Shown here: positions 52,975 to 62,757 of the stretch, in pieces
Layout of the letters: each line of letters opens with the position of its first letter
How positions within the stretch are numbered: the stretch's first letter is position 1
Assembly: GCA_016297265.1 (NCBI GenBank)
Contig: JAEDHB010000001.1
Coordinates: 1 to 64,000, forward strand
Reading direction: 5' to 3'
DNA length: 64,000 bases
From: Butyrivibrio sp.
Lineage (GTDB): Bacteria > Bacillota > Clostridia > Lachnospirales > Lachnospiraceae
Notes under the pieces: model-generated
Seen by the model: only the letters and a program-made list of their open reading frames with translations
Database searches by the model: none
Told to the model about the DNA's origin: nothing
Made by a program: the position numbers and the translations under genes

Positions 52975-55843
52975 CTTTTTCAAAGATGTGGGCTTCATTG
53001 TCCGCAAAATAACAAAATCAAGAATAATACCATTTGTAATTTTTGCAACTGGTCTTTTTCTTGTACTCTTTTTCAGACTTTTTAATCTTCAGATTGTTAA
53101 GGGCGATTCCTATTCCAATTCATATCAGCTTAAAGCTGAAAAAACAATAACCACGCCGGGAGTTCGCGCAAATATCTATGACAGAAACGGCAAACTTCTC
53201 GCATACAGTGATTTGGCGTATTCCGTAGTTATTTCTGACAGCGGATATTATGACTCCGTCAATATGAAAAATTCTACCCTCAACAATATTATAGATAAAA
53301 TGATTAGCATAATCAATGATAACGGGGACAGTATAATTTTTGATTTCGGTATCAGCTGCAATTCCAAAAACAATTACTATTATCTGCAGAAGGACAACTC
53401 CCTTTTGAGATTTTTGAGGGATATTTACGGCAAGAAAAGTATCGCAGAATTGTCAGAGGAAGAGAAAACCGCAAATGCGGATACAACTGCAAAATTCATT
53501 ATGAAGCAGTTTGGAATTTACACAGAGGATATCAAAGCCGAAGCCCTTGAAAACGGCGCAACGGAAGAAGATTTTAAGGACATAACACTTTATGACAAAA
53601 AAAGAGCAATTGAAATTGCCTATATCAGATATAATCTCAATACAAATTCCTATAAGAGATATGTTACTTTTGAGGTAGCACAGAATGTTAAGCCGGCAAC
53701 AATGGCTGCAATCCTTGAAAACCAGGATGTCCTTACCGGCGTAAACGTAGAGGAAAATACAATCAGGCATTACAATGAAGCCGTATATATTTCACATATC
53801 GTGGGATATACAGGAAAAATAAGTGCCGAGCAGTTGGATGAATTCAAGCTTATTAACGAGAATTACGAGGCCAGCGATGTTGTAGGCAAAGTTGGTATTG
53901 AAGAGAAATACGAAACCGTTCTTGCAGGAGAAAAAGGTGAGAAAAAAGTCCTCGTTGACAATGTTGGACGAGTTGTCGAAATAGTCGAAGAAACACCTGC
54001 AACAGTGGGAAAAGATGTATATCTGACAATTGATATAGACCTTCAAAAAGAAATATACAATCTTCTGGAACGAAGACTTGCAGAGATGGTGGCGGCATTC
54101 TTAACTACTAACGAGGAAGCAATGGATAATACCGGTTTCATTCGTATTCCGGTAAAGGATGTGTGTTTTGCACTTATTAACAATAATGTTATTGATATTG
54201 ACGCAATGGCGAAAGCCAAAAAAGGCGTGCAGGCACAGGTATATTCACAGTTCAAAGCAAAGAAATCTCAGGTGCTGAAGGATATGAAGAAATATCTCAA
54301 ATCCGAAACTGCATTCAATGATGAAAATGAGGAAATGCAGGAATATATCAAGCTCCTCAGAAGACTGCTGATGAATAATGATATTCTTAACGCCGATAAG
54401 ATTGATACCAATGTTGAAGCTCAGAAAAAATGGACTCTCGGAGAGATATCCCTGAGAGAGTATTTCAGAGCCGCCATTGATAACCAGTGGATTAATATCC
54501 ATAATCTTAATCTGGATTCGGAATACCCTTCAATTGATGAAGTCCTCAATGTGTTAATAGCAGAGGGAATAAACGAATTTAAGGACAGTTCCGATTTTGA
54601 CAAGCTTGTATACAAATATTTAATTGACAACCATTCCATAAGCCAGAAAGATATATGTCTGATTCTTATGGACCAAAAGGGAGTGGAATTTACAGAATCC
54701 GAATACAGAAATATCGAAAACGGCGGTTCGGTATACGAGTTTTTGTATGATAAAATAATAAACCGTAAAATCACCCCTGCGCAGCTTGCCCTTGACCCAT
54801 GTTCAGGTTCCTGCGTTGTGGAAAACCCAAATAACGGCGAGATACTTGCAATGGTCAGCTACCCAAGCTATGACATCAACAAATTCTCCGGCACTATCGA
54901 CAATGATTATTATCAGATGCTGCTCAACGATAAATCAACCCCTCTGGTTAACAGGGCATTATTTACAAAAATTGCACCGGGTTCAACCTTCAAGCCGCTT
55001 GTAGCCGTTGCAGGGCTTAACGAGGGAGTAATGGGCGAATACGAGACAATTCAGTGCGATGGTATTTTTGACAGAATCAGTCCAAATATCAAATGCTGGT
55101 GTTATCCAAGAAGTCATGGTATGCTCAATACATCCGACGCGCTGATGAAGTCATGCAATGATTATTTTTGTGAAATTGGATACAGATTAAGTACAACACC
55201 ATCCGGAAAGCTTTCCATGGATTACGGTCTTAGCCGATTAAAAGAATATGCAGAGCAGTTTGGTCTTGCAACCAAATCAGGAATTCAGTTAGATGAGGCA
55301 ACTCCTCATGCATCTGATTATAACTCGGTTGTATCAGCAATCGGACAGGGAACACATGCATACACATCAACCAATCTTGCAAGATATATTTCTGCGGTAG
55401 CTAACCGCGGTACCGTATATAATTCAAGTATTGTAAAGAGTATTCAATCCCAGGATAAGACAGATATCACACTGATTGAGCCTGTGGTTGCCAACAAGAT
55501 AGAAGTTTCGGACAATATATGGAGCGCGGTTCATCTGGGTATGGAAAAGGTGGTTCAGGATTGCGCCCTGCATCTGGTTACGGATACAATCGAAGGAGTT
55601 ACAATTCATGGTAAATCCGGAACCGCACAGGAAGATAAGAATCGAGCGGACCATGCTAACTTTGTTATGTTTTCTACAAGGGACGGCAAACCGGAAGTCG
55701 TGGTTTCAAGTATGATTCCGTATGGTCACCAGTCCAACCAGACCGGATTTATGACATATTATGCATTAGCTGCTTATTACAAAACCAAAATGCCAACCAG
55801 AGTTATATATGGTAATGGTACTCATATTATTTATGATGAATAG
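52952..55843 (+). CDS. mrdA: Penicillin-binding protein 2 (class B transpeptidase), with large insert
   Basis: 963 residues against about 600-700 for most PBP2. Membrane anchor about 22-42; pedestal/dimerisation domain with RNGKLLAYSDLAYSV; transpeptidase SxxK at Ser678-Lys681 (PGSTFKPL), SxN SCNDYF, and KSG at Lys888 (HGKSGTAQ). The excess is an internal stretch of about 250 residues (about 360-620) between TIDIDLQKEIYNLLE and the DPCSGSCVVENPNNGEILA strand, helical and charged, without recognisable domain. Elongasome peptidoglycan synthase working with RodA. ATG 52952 with GAGG 10 bases before. Confidence 0.94.
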   Translation: MLKERLIDFFKDVGFIVRKITKSRIIPFVIFATGLFLVLFFRLFNLQIVKGDSYSNSYQLKAEKTITTPGVRANIYDRNGKLLAYSDLAYSVVISDSGYYDSVNMKNSTLNNIIDKMISIINDNGDSIIFDFGISCNSKNNYYYLQKDNSLLRFLRDIYGKKSIAELSEEEKTANADTTAKFIMKQFGIYTEDIKAEALENGATEEDFKDITLYDKKRAIEIAYIRYNLNTNSYKRYVTFEVAQNVKPATMAAILENQDVLTGVNVEENTIRHYNEAVYISHIVGYTGKISAEQLDEFKLINENYEASDVVGKVGIEEKYETVLAGEKGEKKVLVDNVGRVVEIVEETPATVGKDVYLTIDIDLQKEIYNLLERRLAEMVAAFLTTNEEAMDNTGFIRIPVKDVCFALINNNVIDIDAMAKAKKGVQAQVYSQFKAKKSQVLKDMKKYLKSETAFNDENEEMQEYIKLLRRLLMNNDILNADKIDTNVEAQKKWTLGEISLREYFRAAIDNQWINIHNLNLDSEYPSIDEVLNVLIAEGINEFKDSSDFDKLVYKYLIDNHSISQKDICLILMDQKGVEFTESEYRNIENGGSVYEFLYDKIINRKITPAQLALDPCSGSCVVENPNNGEILAMVSYPSYDINKFSGTIDNDYYQMLLNDKSTPLVNRALFTKIAPGSTFKPLVAVAGLNEGVMGEYETIQCDGIFDRISPNIKCWCYPRSHGMLNTSDALMKSCNDYFCEIGYRLSTTPSGKLSMDYGLSRLKEYAEQFGLATKSGIQLDEATPHASDYNSVVSAIGQGTHAYTSTNLARYISAVANRGTVYNSSIVKSIQSQDKTDITLIEPVVANKIEVSDNIWSAVHLGMEKVVQDCALHLVTDTIEGVTIHGKSGTAQEDKNRADHANFVMFSTRDGKPEVVVSSMIPYGHQSNQTGFMTYYALAAYYKTKMPTRVIYGNGTHIIYDE

Positions 55844-55854
55844 GAGGGCTTAAA

Positions 55855-56526
55855 GTGAAAAACTCGGTTATAATTAAGGGCAACAAATACGGAATAGTCG
55901 TTGTTCTTGACAAGGAATTACCATTCGATGAACTGAAGAAAGAAATTGCCGAAAAATTCAGCAGTGCTGCCAAATTTTTCGACAAAGCCAATATGGCTGT
56001 TTCCTTTGAAGGCAGAACTCTTTCTACTGAAGAAGAGCAGGATATTCTCAATGTAATTACGGAAAACAGTGATTTGAATATTGTATGCATCATCGACAAC
56101 GACGAGATGAAAGAGCAGTATTTCAAAAAAGTTGTGGAAGAAAAAATGGAAGAATTATCCGCGCACACCGGTCAGTTTTATAAGGGTACACTTCGCTCTG
56201 GTCAGCAGCTGGAATCGGAGAGCAGTCTCGTCGTTCTGGGTGATGTTAACCCGGGAGCAAAAATAATTGCAAAGGGAAATATCATTATTCTCGGTTCCCT
56301 TAAAGGCAACGTATATGCCGGTGCAAACGGCAATGAGGATGCCTTTGTTGTTGCACTTGAAATGGCTCCGATACAGATAAGAATCGGTGATACAATTGCA
56401 CGAAGTGTTGACGGGGGTAAAAAAAATAAAACCATCGGCAGCGGAACGATGATTGCTTTTGTTGAAGACGATAATATATATATCGAAAAGCTTGACAAGG
56501 ATACGCTCAACGATATCAGATTATAA
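55855..56526 (+). CDS. minC: Septum site-determining protein MinC
   Basis: 223 residues: N-terminal FtsZ-inhibiting domain (about 1-105) and C-terminal right-handed beta-helix (about 115-215) with GDVNPGAKIIAKGNIIILGSL. GTG start at 55855 after AGGAGG. Inhibits Z-ring assembly away from midcell. Confidence 0.95.
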   Translation: MKNSVIIKGNKYGIVVVLDKELPFDELKKEIAEKFSSAAKFFDKANMAVSFEGRTLSTEEEQDILNVITENSDLNIVCIIDNDEMKEQYFKKVVEEKMEELSAHTGQFYKGTLRSGQQLESESSLVVLGDVNPGAKIIAKGNIIILGSLKGNVYAGANGNEDAFVVALEMAPIQIRIGDTIARSVDGGKKNKTIGSGTMIAFVEDDNIYIEKLDKDTLNDIRL

Positions 56527-56543
56527 ATTAAAAAAATTTTTTA

Positions 56544-56572
56544 TTGATTTACAACAGAAAAAAAAGCATAAT
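56544..56572 (+). promoter_or_regulatory. Candidate promoter for minDE
   Basis: TTGATT (56544-56549), 17-base spacer, CATAAT (56567-56572), 30 bases before the minD ATG. Suggests minDE can be made separately from minC. Confidence 0.5.
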
Positions 56573-56602
56573 AGTAATATATGAGTAAAAGGAGAAAATA
56601 TA

Positions 56603-57394
56603 ATGAGTGAAGTAATTGTAATTACCTCTGGTAAGGGTGGAGTTGGAAAAACAACAACTTCTGCCAATGTAGGAACAGGTCTTGCGAAGCTTAATAAGAA
56701 AGTAGTTCTTATTGATACAGATATCGGACTTAGAAATCTTGATGTTGTTATGGGACTTGAAAACAGAATTGTATACAACCTTGTTGATGTTGTTGAAGGA
56801 AACTGCAGAATTAAACAGGCATTAATTAAAGATAAAAGATATCCTAATCTTTTCCTGCTTCCATCTGCACAGACCAGGGATAAGACAAGTGTTACCCCTG
56901 AACAGATGAAAGTTCTTATTGAAGAATTAAAGGAAGAATTTGATTACATACTTCTTGATTGTCCGGCAGGTATCGAGCAGGGATTTAAGAATGCAATCGC
57001 AGGTGCTGACAGAGCACTTGTTGTAACAACTCCTGAAGTATCTGCAATCAGGGATGCCGACAGAATTATCGGACTTCTTGAAGCAAATGAAATTAAAAAG
57101 ACTGATCTTATCGTAAACAGAATCAGAATGGACATGGTTAAGAAAGGGGATATGATGTCTATTGACGACGTTGTTGATATTCTTTCCATCAATCTGATTG
57201 GTGCTGTACCTGATGATGAAAATATCGTTATTTCTACTAACAACGGCGAGCCATTGGTAGGTTCAAATGCACTTGCAGGGCAGGCCTATATGAATATTTG
57301 TAAAAGAATTTTAGGCGAGGATGTTCCACTTCTTGATCTTAGTTCAAAGAGTGGTTTATGGTCAAAATTATCAAACATCTTCAAAAAGAACTAG
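56603..57394 (+). CDS. minD: Septum site-determining ATPase MinD
   Basis: 263 residues. Deviant Walker A KGGVGKTT (11-18) with the signature N-terminal Lys, switch II in LLDCPAGIEQG, and a C-terminal amphipathic membrane-targeting helix (GLWSKLSNIFKK). Recruits MinC to the membrane and oscillates with MinE. AAAGGAG before the ATG. Confidence 0.96.
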   Translation: MSEVIVITSGKGGVGKTTTSANVGTGLAKLNKKVVLIDTDIGLRNLDVVMGLENRIVYNLVDVVEGNCRIKQALIKDKRYPNLFLLPSAQTRDKTSVTPEQMKVLIEELKEEFDYILLDCPAGIEQGFKNAIAGADRALVVTTPEVSAIRDADRIIGLLEANEIKKTDLIVNRIRMDMVKKGDMMSIDDVVDILSINLIGAVPDDENIVISTNNGEPLVGSNALAGQAYMNICKRILGEDVPLLDLSSKSGLWSKLSNIFKKN

Positions 57395-57406
57395 GGGGTC
57401 TGTAAA

Positions 57407-57685
57407 GTGGGAATTTTTGATTTATTTAAAAAGAAGAATTCTGGTGACGTTGCAAAAGACAGACTTAAGCTTTTGTTAGTATCTGACAGAGCAAATTGTT
57501 CTCCGGATGTTATGGAAATGATAAAGAATGATATTATTAACGTAATATCAAAATATATGGAAATTGATGTAAGCGGACTTGATATCCAGATTACACAGAC
57601 TGAATCCGAAGGAAATAACGGTTCAGTACCTGCATTGTTTGCTAATATTCCTATTAAGGACATGAAGAACAGATCAAGTAACTAG
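57407..57685 (+). CDS. minE: Cell division topological specificity factor MinE
   Basis: 92 residues: amphipathic N-terminal membrane-targeting segment (GIFDLFKKK), MinD-binding region (KDRLKLLLVSDRANCSPDV) and a C-terminal dimerisation strand set. GTG start at 57407, 12 bases after minD. Presence of MinE implies an oscillating Min system rather than the DivIVA/MinJ type of Bacillus. Confidence 0.94.
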   Translation: MGIFDLFKKKNSGDVAKDRLKLLLVSDRANCSPDVMEMIKNDIINVISKYMEIDVSGLDIQITQTESEGNNGSVPALFANIPIKDMKNRSSN

Positions 57686-57699
57686 AATTAGGTAGTATT

Positions 57700-58866
57700 A
57701 TGTTTAAGAACTTTCATTTCAAATTAAAATATGTGAATATTAGAATGATTCTGTTGGTTATGGCTTTGACAATTCTGGGTATTGTTGTAATAGGCAGTGC
57801 CGTGCCCGGTGCAGGTTTTCAGAAAAAACAGATTATCGGTGCCGGTGCAGGATTCATTATAATGATGGTTATGATGTTGGTGGATTACAATTGGATTCTA
57901 AAATTCCACTGGGCGATTTACGCTCTTTGTATTTTGATGCTTGGTGCCGTGCTTGTACTTGGTAAAAATGTCAAGGGTGCTACCAGATGGATTGCCGTAT
58001 CTGACGGCATTAGTATTCAGCCTTCAGAATTTGCAAAGATTCTTTTAGTTCTTTTTTGGGCATGGTTATTTGGCAAAAATCAGGATTTTATAAAAAAATG
58101 GAAGTTCTTCTTTATCGGACTGGCATTGACGCTGGTTCCGGTTCTGTTAATAGTCAAGGAACCTGACTTATCAACAACCTTACTTGTCATGGGGGTGTTC
58201 GTTACAGTATTGTTTGTTGGCGGGTTTTCTTATAAAAAATTCGGAATCATTCTGGCAGTGGTGGTTCCTGTTTTGGCAGGAGTTATTATATATGTGCAGG
58301 CCGTACCGCCTCCTAAAAATCTGATTTTGCATGAATATCAGTATAATCGAGTTATGGCATTTCTTGATCCCGAAAATTATGATGACGCCAGATTGCAGCA
58401 GGATAATTCTGTAATGGCAATCGGTTCAGGCAAGCTTAACGGCAAGGGATTATATAATAACAGTGCCCAGTCTGTAAAGAACGGCAACTTTATTCCTGAG
58501 CCTCAGACCGACTTTATCTTTGCCATTGTTGGCGAGGAAATGGGCTTTGTCGGTTCGTGTCTTGTATTAGGGTTGATTTTTTTGATTATTGTTGAGTCGG
58601 TAATAACGGGGGCCAGGGCCCCGGATATGTCCGGGCGGATAATTTGTTTTGGCTTTGCAGCAATAATGACTTTGCAGACATTTATCAACATAGGAGTTGC
58701 AACGGAATTACTTCCGAATACAGGTATTCCGTTACCTTTTGTCAGCTATGGATTAAGTTCATTGACTGCTATGTTTGCCGGTGTGGGTCTTGTATTAAAT
58801 GTAAGATTCAGAAAGAAGGCACTTTTGGAGGAGGAAAACCATGAACATAGGTTTGATCGCGCATGA
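57700..58866 (+). CDS. rodA: Rod shape-determining glycosyltransferase RodA (SEDS family)
   Basis: 388 residues, about 10 membrane spans; SEDS motifs [18 protein letters not shown], and the C-terminal [25 protein letters not shown] with the catalytic Asp/Glu region earlier. Peptidoglycan polymerase partner of PBP2 in the same cluster, so RodA rather than FtsW is preferred. Overlaps mgsA by 26 bases. Confidence 0.94.
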   Translation: MFKNFHFKLKYVNIRMILLVMALTILGIVVIGSAVPGAGFQKKQIIGAGAGFIIMMVMMLVDYNWILKFHWAIYALCILMLGAVLVLGKNVKGATRWIAVSDGISIQPSEFAKILLVLFWAWLFGKNQDFIKKWKFFFIGLALTLVPVLLIVKEPDLSTTLLVMGVFVTVLFVGGFSYKKFGIILAVVVPVLAGVIIYVQAVPPPKNLILHEYQYNRVMAFLDPENYDDARLQQDNSVMAIGSGKLNGKGLYNNSAQSVKNGNFIPEPQTDFIFAIVGEEMGFVGSCLVLGLIFLIIVESVITGARAPDMSGRIICFGFAAIMTLQTFINIGVATELLPNTGIPLPFVSYGLSSLTAMFAGVGLVLNVRFRKKALLEEENHEHRFDRA

Positions 58867-59236
58867 TTCAAAAAAGAAATTAATGCAGAATTTCTGCATC
58901 GCATATAGAGGTATCCTTAACAAGCATGAATTATATGCAACCGGTACAACCGGAAGATTGATTGAAGAGGTTACCAATCTTAGTGTACACAAATATCTGG
59001 CAGGACATCTTGGAGGGGAGCAACAGCTGGGTTCCCAGATTGAAACCAATGAAATAGATCTCGTCATATTTTTGCGTGATCCATTGACACCAAGAATGCA
59101 TGAACCGGATATTACCAATATTTTCAGATTGTGTGATATTCACAATATTCCGCTCGCAACCAATCTGGCTACAGCTGAATTGATGGTCAAGGCACTCGAG
59201 AGAGGGGACCTTGAGTGGAGAGAAATAATAAAATAA
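58841..59236 (+). CDS. mgsA: Methylglyoxal synthase
   Basis: 131 residues. Converts dihydroxyacetone phosphate to methylglyoxal and phosphate. [12 protein letters not shown] start and [10 protein letters not shown] at about 32-41 (phosphate binding), [11 protein letters not shown] and [14 protein letters not shown] are the family motifs. mgsA following rodA is common in Clostridia. Strong GGAGG at 58829-58834 within rodA. Confidence 0.95.
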   Translation: MNIGLIAHDSKKKLMQNFCIAYRGILNKHELYATGTTGRLIEEVTNLSVHKYLAGHLGGEQQLGSQIETNEIDLVIFLRDPLTPRMHEPDITNIFRLCDIHNIPLATNLATAELMVKALERGDLEWREIIK

Positions 59237-59247
59237 AGGATAGATTT

Positions 59248-60225
59248 ATGAAGAAAATATTCTCTATTATCCTTATTTTGTCCGTATGCCTGTTAACCGC
59301 ATGCGGAAAGAAGAAGGATAGTGTTGAAACATATAGAACCGAGGAAATCACATCCGGTGCACAGGCTGCCGACAATAAGGCAGTGGGCGCATCGCAGACT
59401 ATTGCGATTCTTGCAAAGGATGCACCCAACTCTGATAATGCTGATAAAATATCATCTGAAGCCGCTTTGCTGGTAGATGCAACGACCAACAAAATTATTT
59501 TTAACAAGAATGCACATAAAACGGAAGCTCCTGCAAGTACTACCAAAATCCTTACTGCTTTGGTTGCATTAAAATATGCTGACCAGAAAGCAACAAGAAA
59601 AATAGGGGACGAGGTTATTATCGATGAAGACAATATCGTAATGTGCGATTACCGAATCGGGGACGATGTCCCATTTGACGTGCTTTTGCATGGTGCACTT
59701 ATGAAATCAGGAAATGATGCGGCGGCCGCTCTGGCTTTATTTACATCGCCTACCATGGATGATTTTATTGCAAAAATGAATGAGGAAGCCAAAAGAATCG
59801 GTGCAACCAATTCTCATTTTATGAATCCTCACGGACTTGACCAGGATAATCATTATACCACGGCATATGATTTATATCTTTTGTTTAATGAGGCAATCAA
59901 AAATCCGCAGTTTATTGAAGCAATAGGCTGCAAGGAATATAACAGTACCTTCAACCGTTCGACGGATTATGGTGATTATATTATCGAATGCAGTTACAGC
60001 AACGGCAATGCATATGTCAATGGCAGCAAAAAAGCGCCTTCCTATGTCAATGTAATCGGCGGAAAATCAGGTTATACCGACAATGCGCAGAGATGTTATG
60101 TTATGTTGGCTGAATCGGGCGGACATAAATATATTTTTGTAACCATGAAATGTGCTACAAGGGATATTATGTATGATGATTTATCATATCTGTTAACCCT
60201 TGTTCCTGATATGAATGCAAATTAG
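59248..60225 (+). CDS. dacF: D-alanyl-D-alanine carboxypeptidase (lipoprotein, DacF-like)
   Basis: 325 residues. Lipobox LTAC with Cys19, a linker of about 60 residues, then a peptidase S11 domain: SxxK Ser97-Lys100 (ASTTK), SGN near 153 (MKSGNDA) and KSG at 273-275 (GGKSGYT). Trims the terminal D-Ala of pentapeptides. The lipoprotein anchor, instead of a C-terminal amphipathic helix domain, is a Gram-positive variant. GGATAGA-like ribosome site, then ATG 59248; 11 bases after mgsA. Confidence 0.93.
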   Translation: MKKIFSIILILSVCLLTACGKKKDSVETYRTEEITSGAQAADNKAVGASQTIAILAKDAPNSDNADKISSEAALLVDATTNKIIFNKNAHKTEAPASTTKILTALVALKYADQKATRKIGDEVIIDEDNIVMCDYRIGDDVPFDVLLHGALMKSGNDAAAALALFTSPTMDDFIAKMNEEAKRIGATNSHFMNPHGLDQDNHYTTAYDLYLLFNEAIKNPQFIEAIGCKEYNSTFNRSTDYGDYIIECSYSNGNAYVNGSKKAPSYVNVIGGKSGYTDNAQRCYVMLAESGGHKYIFVTMKCATRDIMYDDLSYLLTLVPDMNAN

Positions 60226-60227
60226 TA

Positions 60228-60254
60228 CAACCGGCTCATAAAGCCGGTTGTTTT
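60228..60254 (+). terminator. Terminator after dacF
   Basis: 9-bp stem CAACCGGCT (60228-60236)/AGCCGGTTG (60242-60250), 5-base loop, then TTTTATC. Ends the radC-dacF block. Confidence 0.87.
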
Positions 60255-60281
60255 ATCATCCGCTCCAATAGCAGAGCTTTC

Positions 60282-60500
60282 TTAGTCGTATGCTTTTCCC
60301 AAGGCGCGAATTCTACCAAAAACAGTTGTCAGATATATACCTGCTATACCAACAATTGCATAGACTATACGAGACGCAATACTCATTTCGCCGAAAAGAA
60401 AAGCAACTAAATCAAACTTGAAAAAACCGATTAGTCCCCAGTTGATTGCACCGATGATTACTAAGGACAAAGCCGTGTAATCAGCTATTCTTGAATCCAT
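60282..60500 (-). CDS. DUF378 family small membrane protein
   Basis: 72 residues. Starts MDSRIADYTALSLVIIGA with family block GAINWGLIGFFKFDLVAFLFG and a second helix VYAIVGIAGIYL; two membrane spans. Function unknown. ATG on the minus strand at 60498-60500 has AAGGAGG just upstream (60506-60512); an upstream in-frame ATG at 60551 lacks one. Single-gene unit. Confidence 0.88.
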   Translation of the reverse strand: MDSRIADYTALSLVIIGAINWGLIGFFKFDLVAFLFGEMSIASRIVYAIVGIAGIYLTTVFGRIRALGKAYD

Positions 60501-60570
60501 ATAAGCCTCCTTGACAATTTCTTGCAATTTGAGAAATGATATCTCATACATATATGATTTTCATATTGGC

Positions 60571-60599
60571 ATTAAATTATAATGGTATTTTTATGTAAA
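60571..60599 (-). promoter_or_regulatory. Candidate promoter for the DUF378 gene
   Basis: Minus strand TTTACA (60594-60599), 17-base spacer, TTTAAT (60571-60576), about 70 bases before the start codon. Confidence 0.5.
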
Positions 60600-60661
60600 T
60601 AGTGATAGAATAGAAAAGGTTGATAATACGTATTCAGATCCTAAGGAAGGATATTATATAA

Positions 60662-62029
60662 ATGGCAAAGAAAAGTAATATAATCAAAATGTTCAGACGC
60701 CCGTCTTTTAATATCGGATTTCTTATTTTTGCTATTATTTTCATATACTTACTTGTATCAGTCATTATTTTTGCAACGACTAAGAAATCCAGCATCTACA
60801 CCGTCACAGACGGCTCGCTGGCTGTCGAGAATGTATATAACGGCTTGATTTTAAGGGATGAAACCGTATGCACTTCATCTTATGCCGGCTCCGTTAATTA
60901 TTTTTTGAAGAATAAGCATAGAGCAGGCAAGGATACAATGATTTGCTCTGTGGATGAGAGCGGACGAGTTTTTGAATTAATTAATCAGTACAATGTTGAG
61001 CTCTATAATGAAAATGACCTTACAGAATTAAGAAAAAAATTCATTAAAATGAGTTCGGAATATGACAATAACAGGTTTTATGAGACCTATACTCAGATTG
61101 AGGCATCAAAGGGATCCCTCTATGAAATGCAGGCCGCAAGTATTGCTGAAAATCTTGATTCCTATGTGGAGCAGACCAATAATGATGCTTTTTTTCACAA
61201 AATATATCCTGAAATCACCGGACTTGTGGTGTACAATATTGACGGCTACGAATCCATAGGCCAGAATGACATTACCGCTGATTTGTTTGATACCGGTAAA
61301 TACCAGCCAAAGAATCTTCAGGCAAATACCTTGATTAACAAGGGTGACAGCCTGTACAAAGTAATCAATAATGAGATTTGGAATATATATGTCAAATTTG
61401 ATTCTGCCGAGGTTGATGCATATTCCGGACGTGACAGTGTTAATATTTGTTTTCCTGAGAAAAATATTGAAACCATAGCCAAGATTGAGGTTGTTGATGT
61501 CAACGGCGAAAGCTACGGAAAACTCACTCTGGACAAGTATCTGCTTAGTTTTGCGGACCAGAGGTTTGTCAATATAGAAATTACGCAGGATAGTCCGTAC
61601 GGACTAAAAATTCCTAATTCCGCTATATGTACAAGGAACTCATACTCAATTCCTAAGGAATATATGACCGATTCAAAGACATTTATTATACAAAAATATA
61701 ATGCCAATGGTGAAATTGAACTTGAATCTGTTAATCCACACATTTACTATGCAGACGAAGACAATTACTATGTGTCGATTAATGATTTTGAAAGCGGAAC
61801 CCTTCTTTTGAAAGCAAATTCCACAGAGACCTTTGTTGTCGGTATTATCAAGGAGCTGGAAGGTGTATATTGCGTAAACAAGGGATATACTGAGTTTAAG
61901 GCTATTTCAATTCTGGATAAAAATAATTCGTATTCAATAGTCAAGAGCAAAACCGAGTATGGTCTTGCAAAATATGACTTTATTATACTAAATCAGAATA
62001 CTGTTAAGGATTATGAATTGCTTAACTAG
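60662..62029 (+). CDS. HlyD-like membrane fusion/adaptor protein of unknown partner
   Basis: 455 residues. One N-terminal membrane helix (about 18-38), a basic cytoplasmic stub and a large outside domain with scattered beta-strands and a barrel-sandwich-like half near the end; fits the HlyD/lipoyl-like adaptor annotation common for this gene upstream of yggS-sepF in Lachnospiraceae. No ABC or MFS transporter gene is adjacent, so an efflux role is not supported by context. AAGGAAGG-like ribosome site before ATG 60662. No good promoter was found in 60601-60661. Confidence 0.5.
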   Translation: MAKKSNIIKMFRRPSFNIGFLIFAIIFIYLLVSVIIFATTKKSSIYTVTDGSLAVENVYNGLILRDETVCTSSYAGSVNYFLKNKHRAGKDTMICSVDESGRVFELINQYNVELYNENDLTELRKKFIKMSSEYDNNRFYETYTQIEASKGSLYEMQAASIAENLDSYVEQTNNDAFFHKIYPEITGLVVYNIDGYESIGQNDITADLFDTGKYQPKNLQANTLINKGDSLYKVINNEIWNIYVKFDSAEVDAYSGRDSVNICFPEKNIETIAKIEVVDVNGESYGKLTLDKYLLSFADQRFVNIEITQDSPYGLKIPNSAICTRNSYSIPKEYMTDSKTFIIQKYNANGEIELESVNPHIYYADEDNYYVSINDFESGTLLLKANSTETFVVGIIKELEGVYCVNKGYTEFKAISILDKNNSYSIVKSKTEYGLAKYDFIILNQNTVKDYELLN

Positions 62030-62052
62030 TTCAAATATTTGTGGAGGAAAAG

Positions 62053-62745
62053 ATGCTGGCTGCTAATTTGGAAGAAGTTGAACAGAGAATAAAAGCCGCT
62101 GCTTTACGTGCGGGCAGGAATCCTGAAGATATCACACTTATTGCCGTAAGCAAGACCAAGCCTGTCGAAATGATTCAGGAAATATATGACTGCGGTATCA
62201 GGGAATTCGGAGAAAATAAGGTACAGGAAATTTGTACAAAAAGCGAGATTTTGCCGAAGGATATCAACTGGCATATGATTGGCCATTTACAGCGTAACAA
62301 GGTAAAACAGGTCATTGACAAAGCCTGCCTCATTCATTCCGTTGATTCCCTCAGGCTTGCTGATGAGATTAGTTCTCAGGCAGTTAAGAAAGGGATTGAG
62401 GTTGATATTTTACTTGAAGTCAATATTGCTAACGAGGCAACAAAATATGGTTTTATGAAGGAAGAAGTGTTTGATGCCGTTGATTATATCCGTGAACTTC
62501 CCGGAATAACCATAAGAGGCTTGATGACAAGCGCACCTTTTGTTGCAAATTCTGAGGATAATCGTGAATATTTTCACGATTTAAAGCAATTATGTGTTGA
62601 CTTGAGAGCAAAAAACATTGATAATAGTACTATAGAGTTTCTTTCTATGGGTATGACTAATGATTATGAGGTTGCCATTGAAGAAGGAGCAACACATGTA
62701 AGAGTCGGAACCGCTATTTTTGGTGAAAGAGAATACAGTATATAA
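62053..62745 (+). CDS. yggS: YggS family pyridoxal-phosphate homeostasis protein
   Basis: 230 residues, alanine racemase-type TIM barrel. PLP lysine Lys34 in IAVSKTKP, then FGENKVQE and the HMIGHLQRNK motif (about 76-85). Balances PLP supply; no enzyme activity known. Start ATG 62053, 5 bases after GGAGG (62043-62047); an in-frame GTG at 62041 lies on that site. Part of the yggS-sepF-ylmH order. Confidence 0.94.
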   Translation: MLAANLEEVEQRIKAAALRAGRNPEDITLIAVSKTKPVEMIQEIYDCGIREFGENKVQEICTKSEILPKDINWHMIGHLQRNKVKQVIDKACLIHSVDSLRLADEISSQAVKKGIEVDILLEVNIANEATKYGFMKEEVFDAVDYIRELPGITIRGLMTSAPFVANSEDNREYFHDLKQLCVDLRAKNIDNSTIEFLSMGMTNDYEVAIEEGATHVRVGTAIFGEREYSI

Positions 62746-62757
62746 GGAGTTAGGAAA

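Noticed and set aside
56527..56560. Terminator in the A/T run between minC and minD
   Set aside because: The A-run/T-run can pair only as a weak AT helix with no GC; the region fits a promoter better.
60601..60661. Promoter for the HlyD-yggS-sepF genes at TAGAAT 60606-60611
   Set aside because: No acceptable -35 hexamer lies 16-18 bases upstream.
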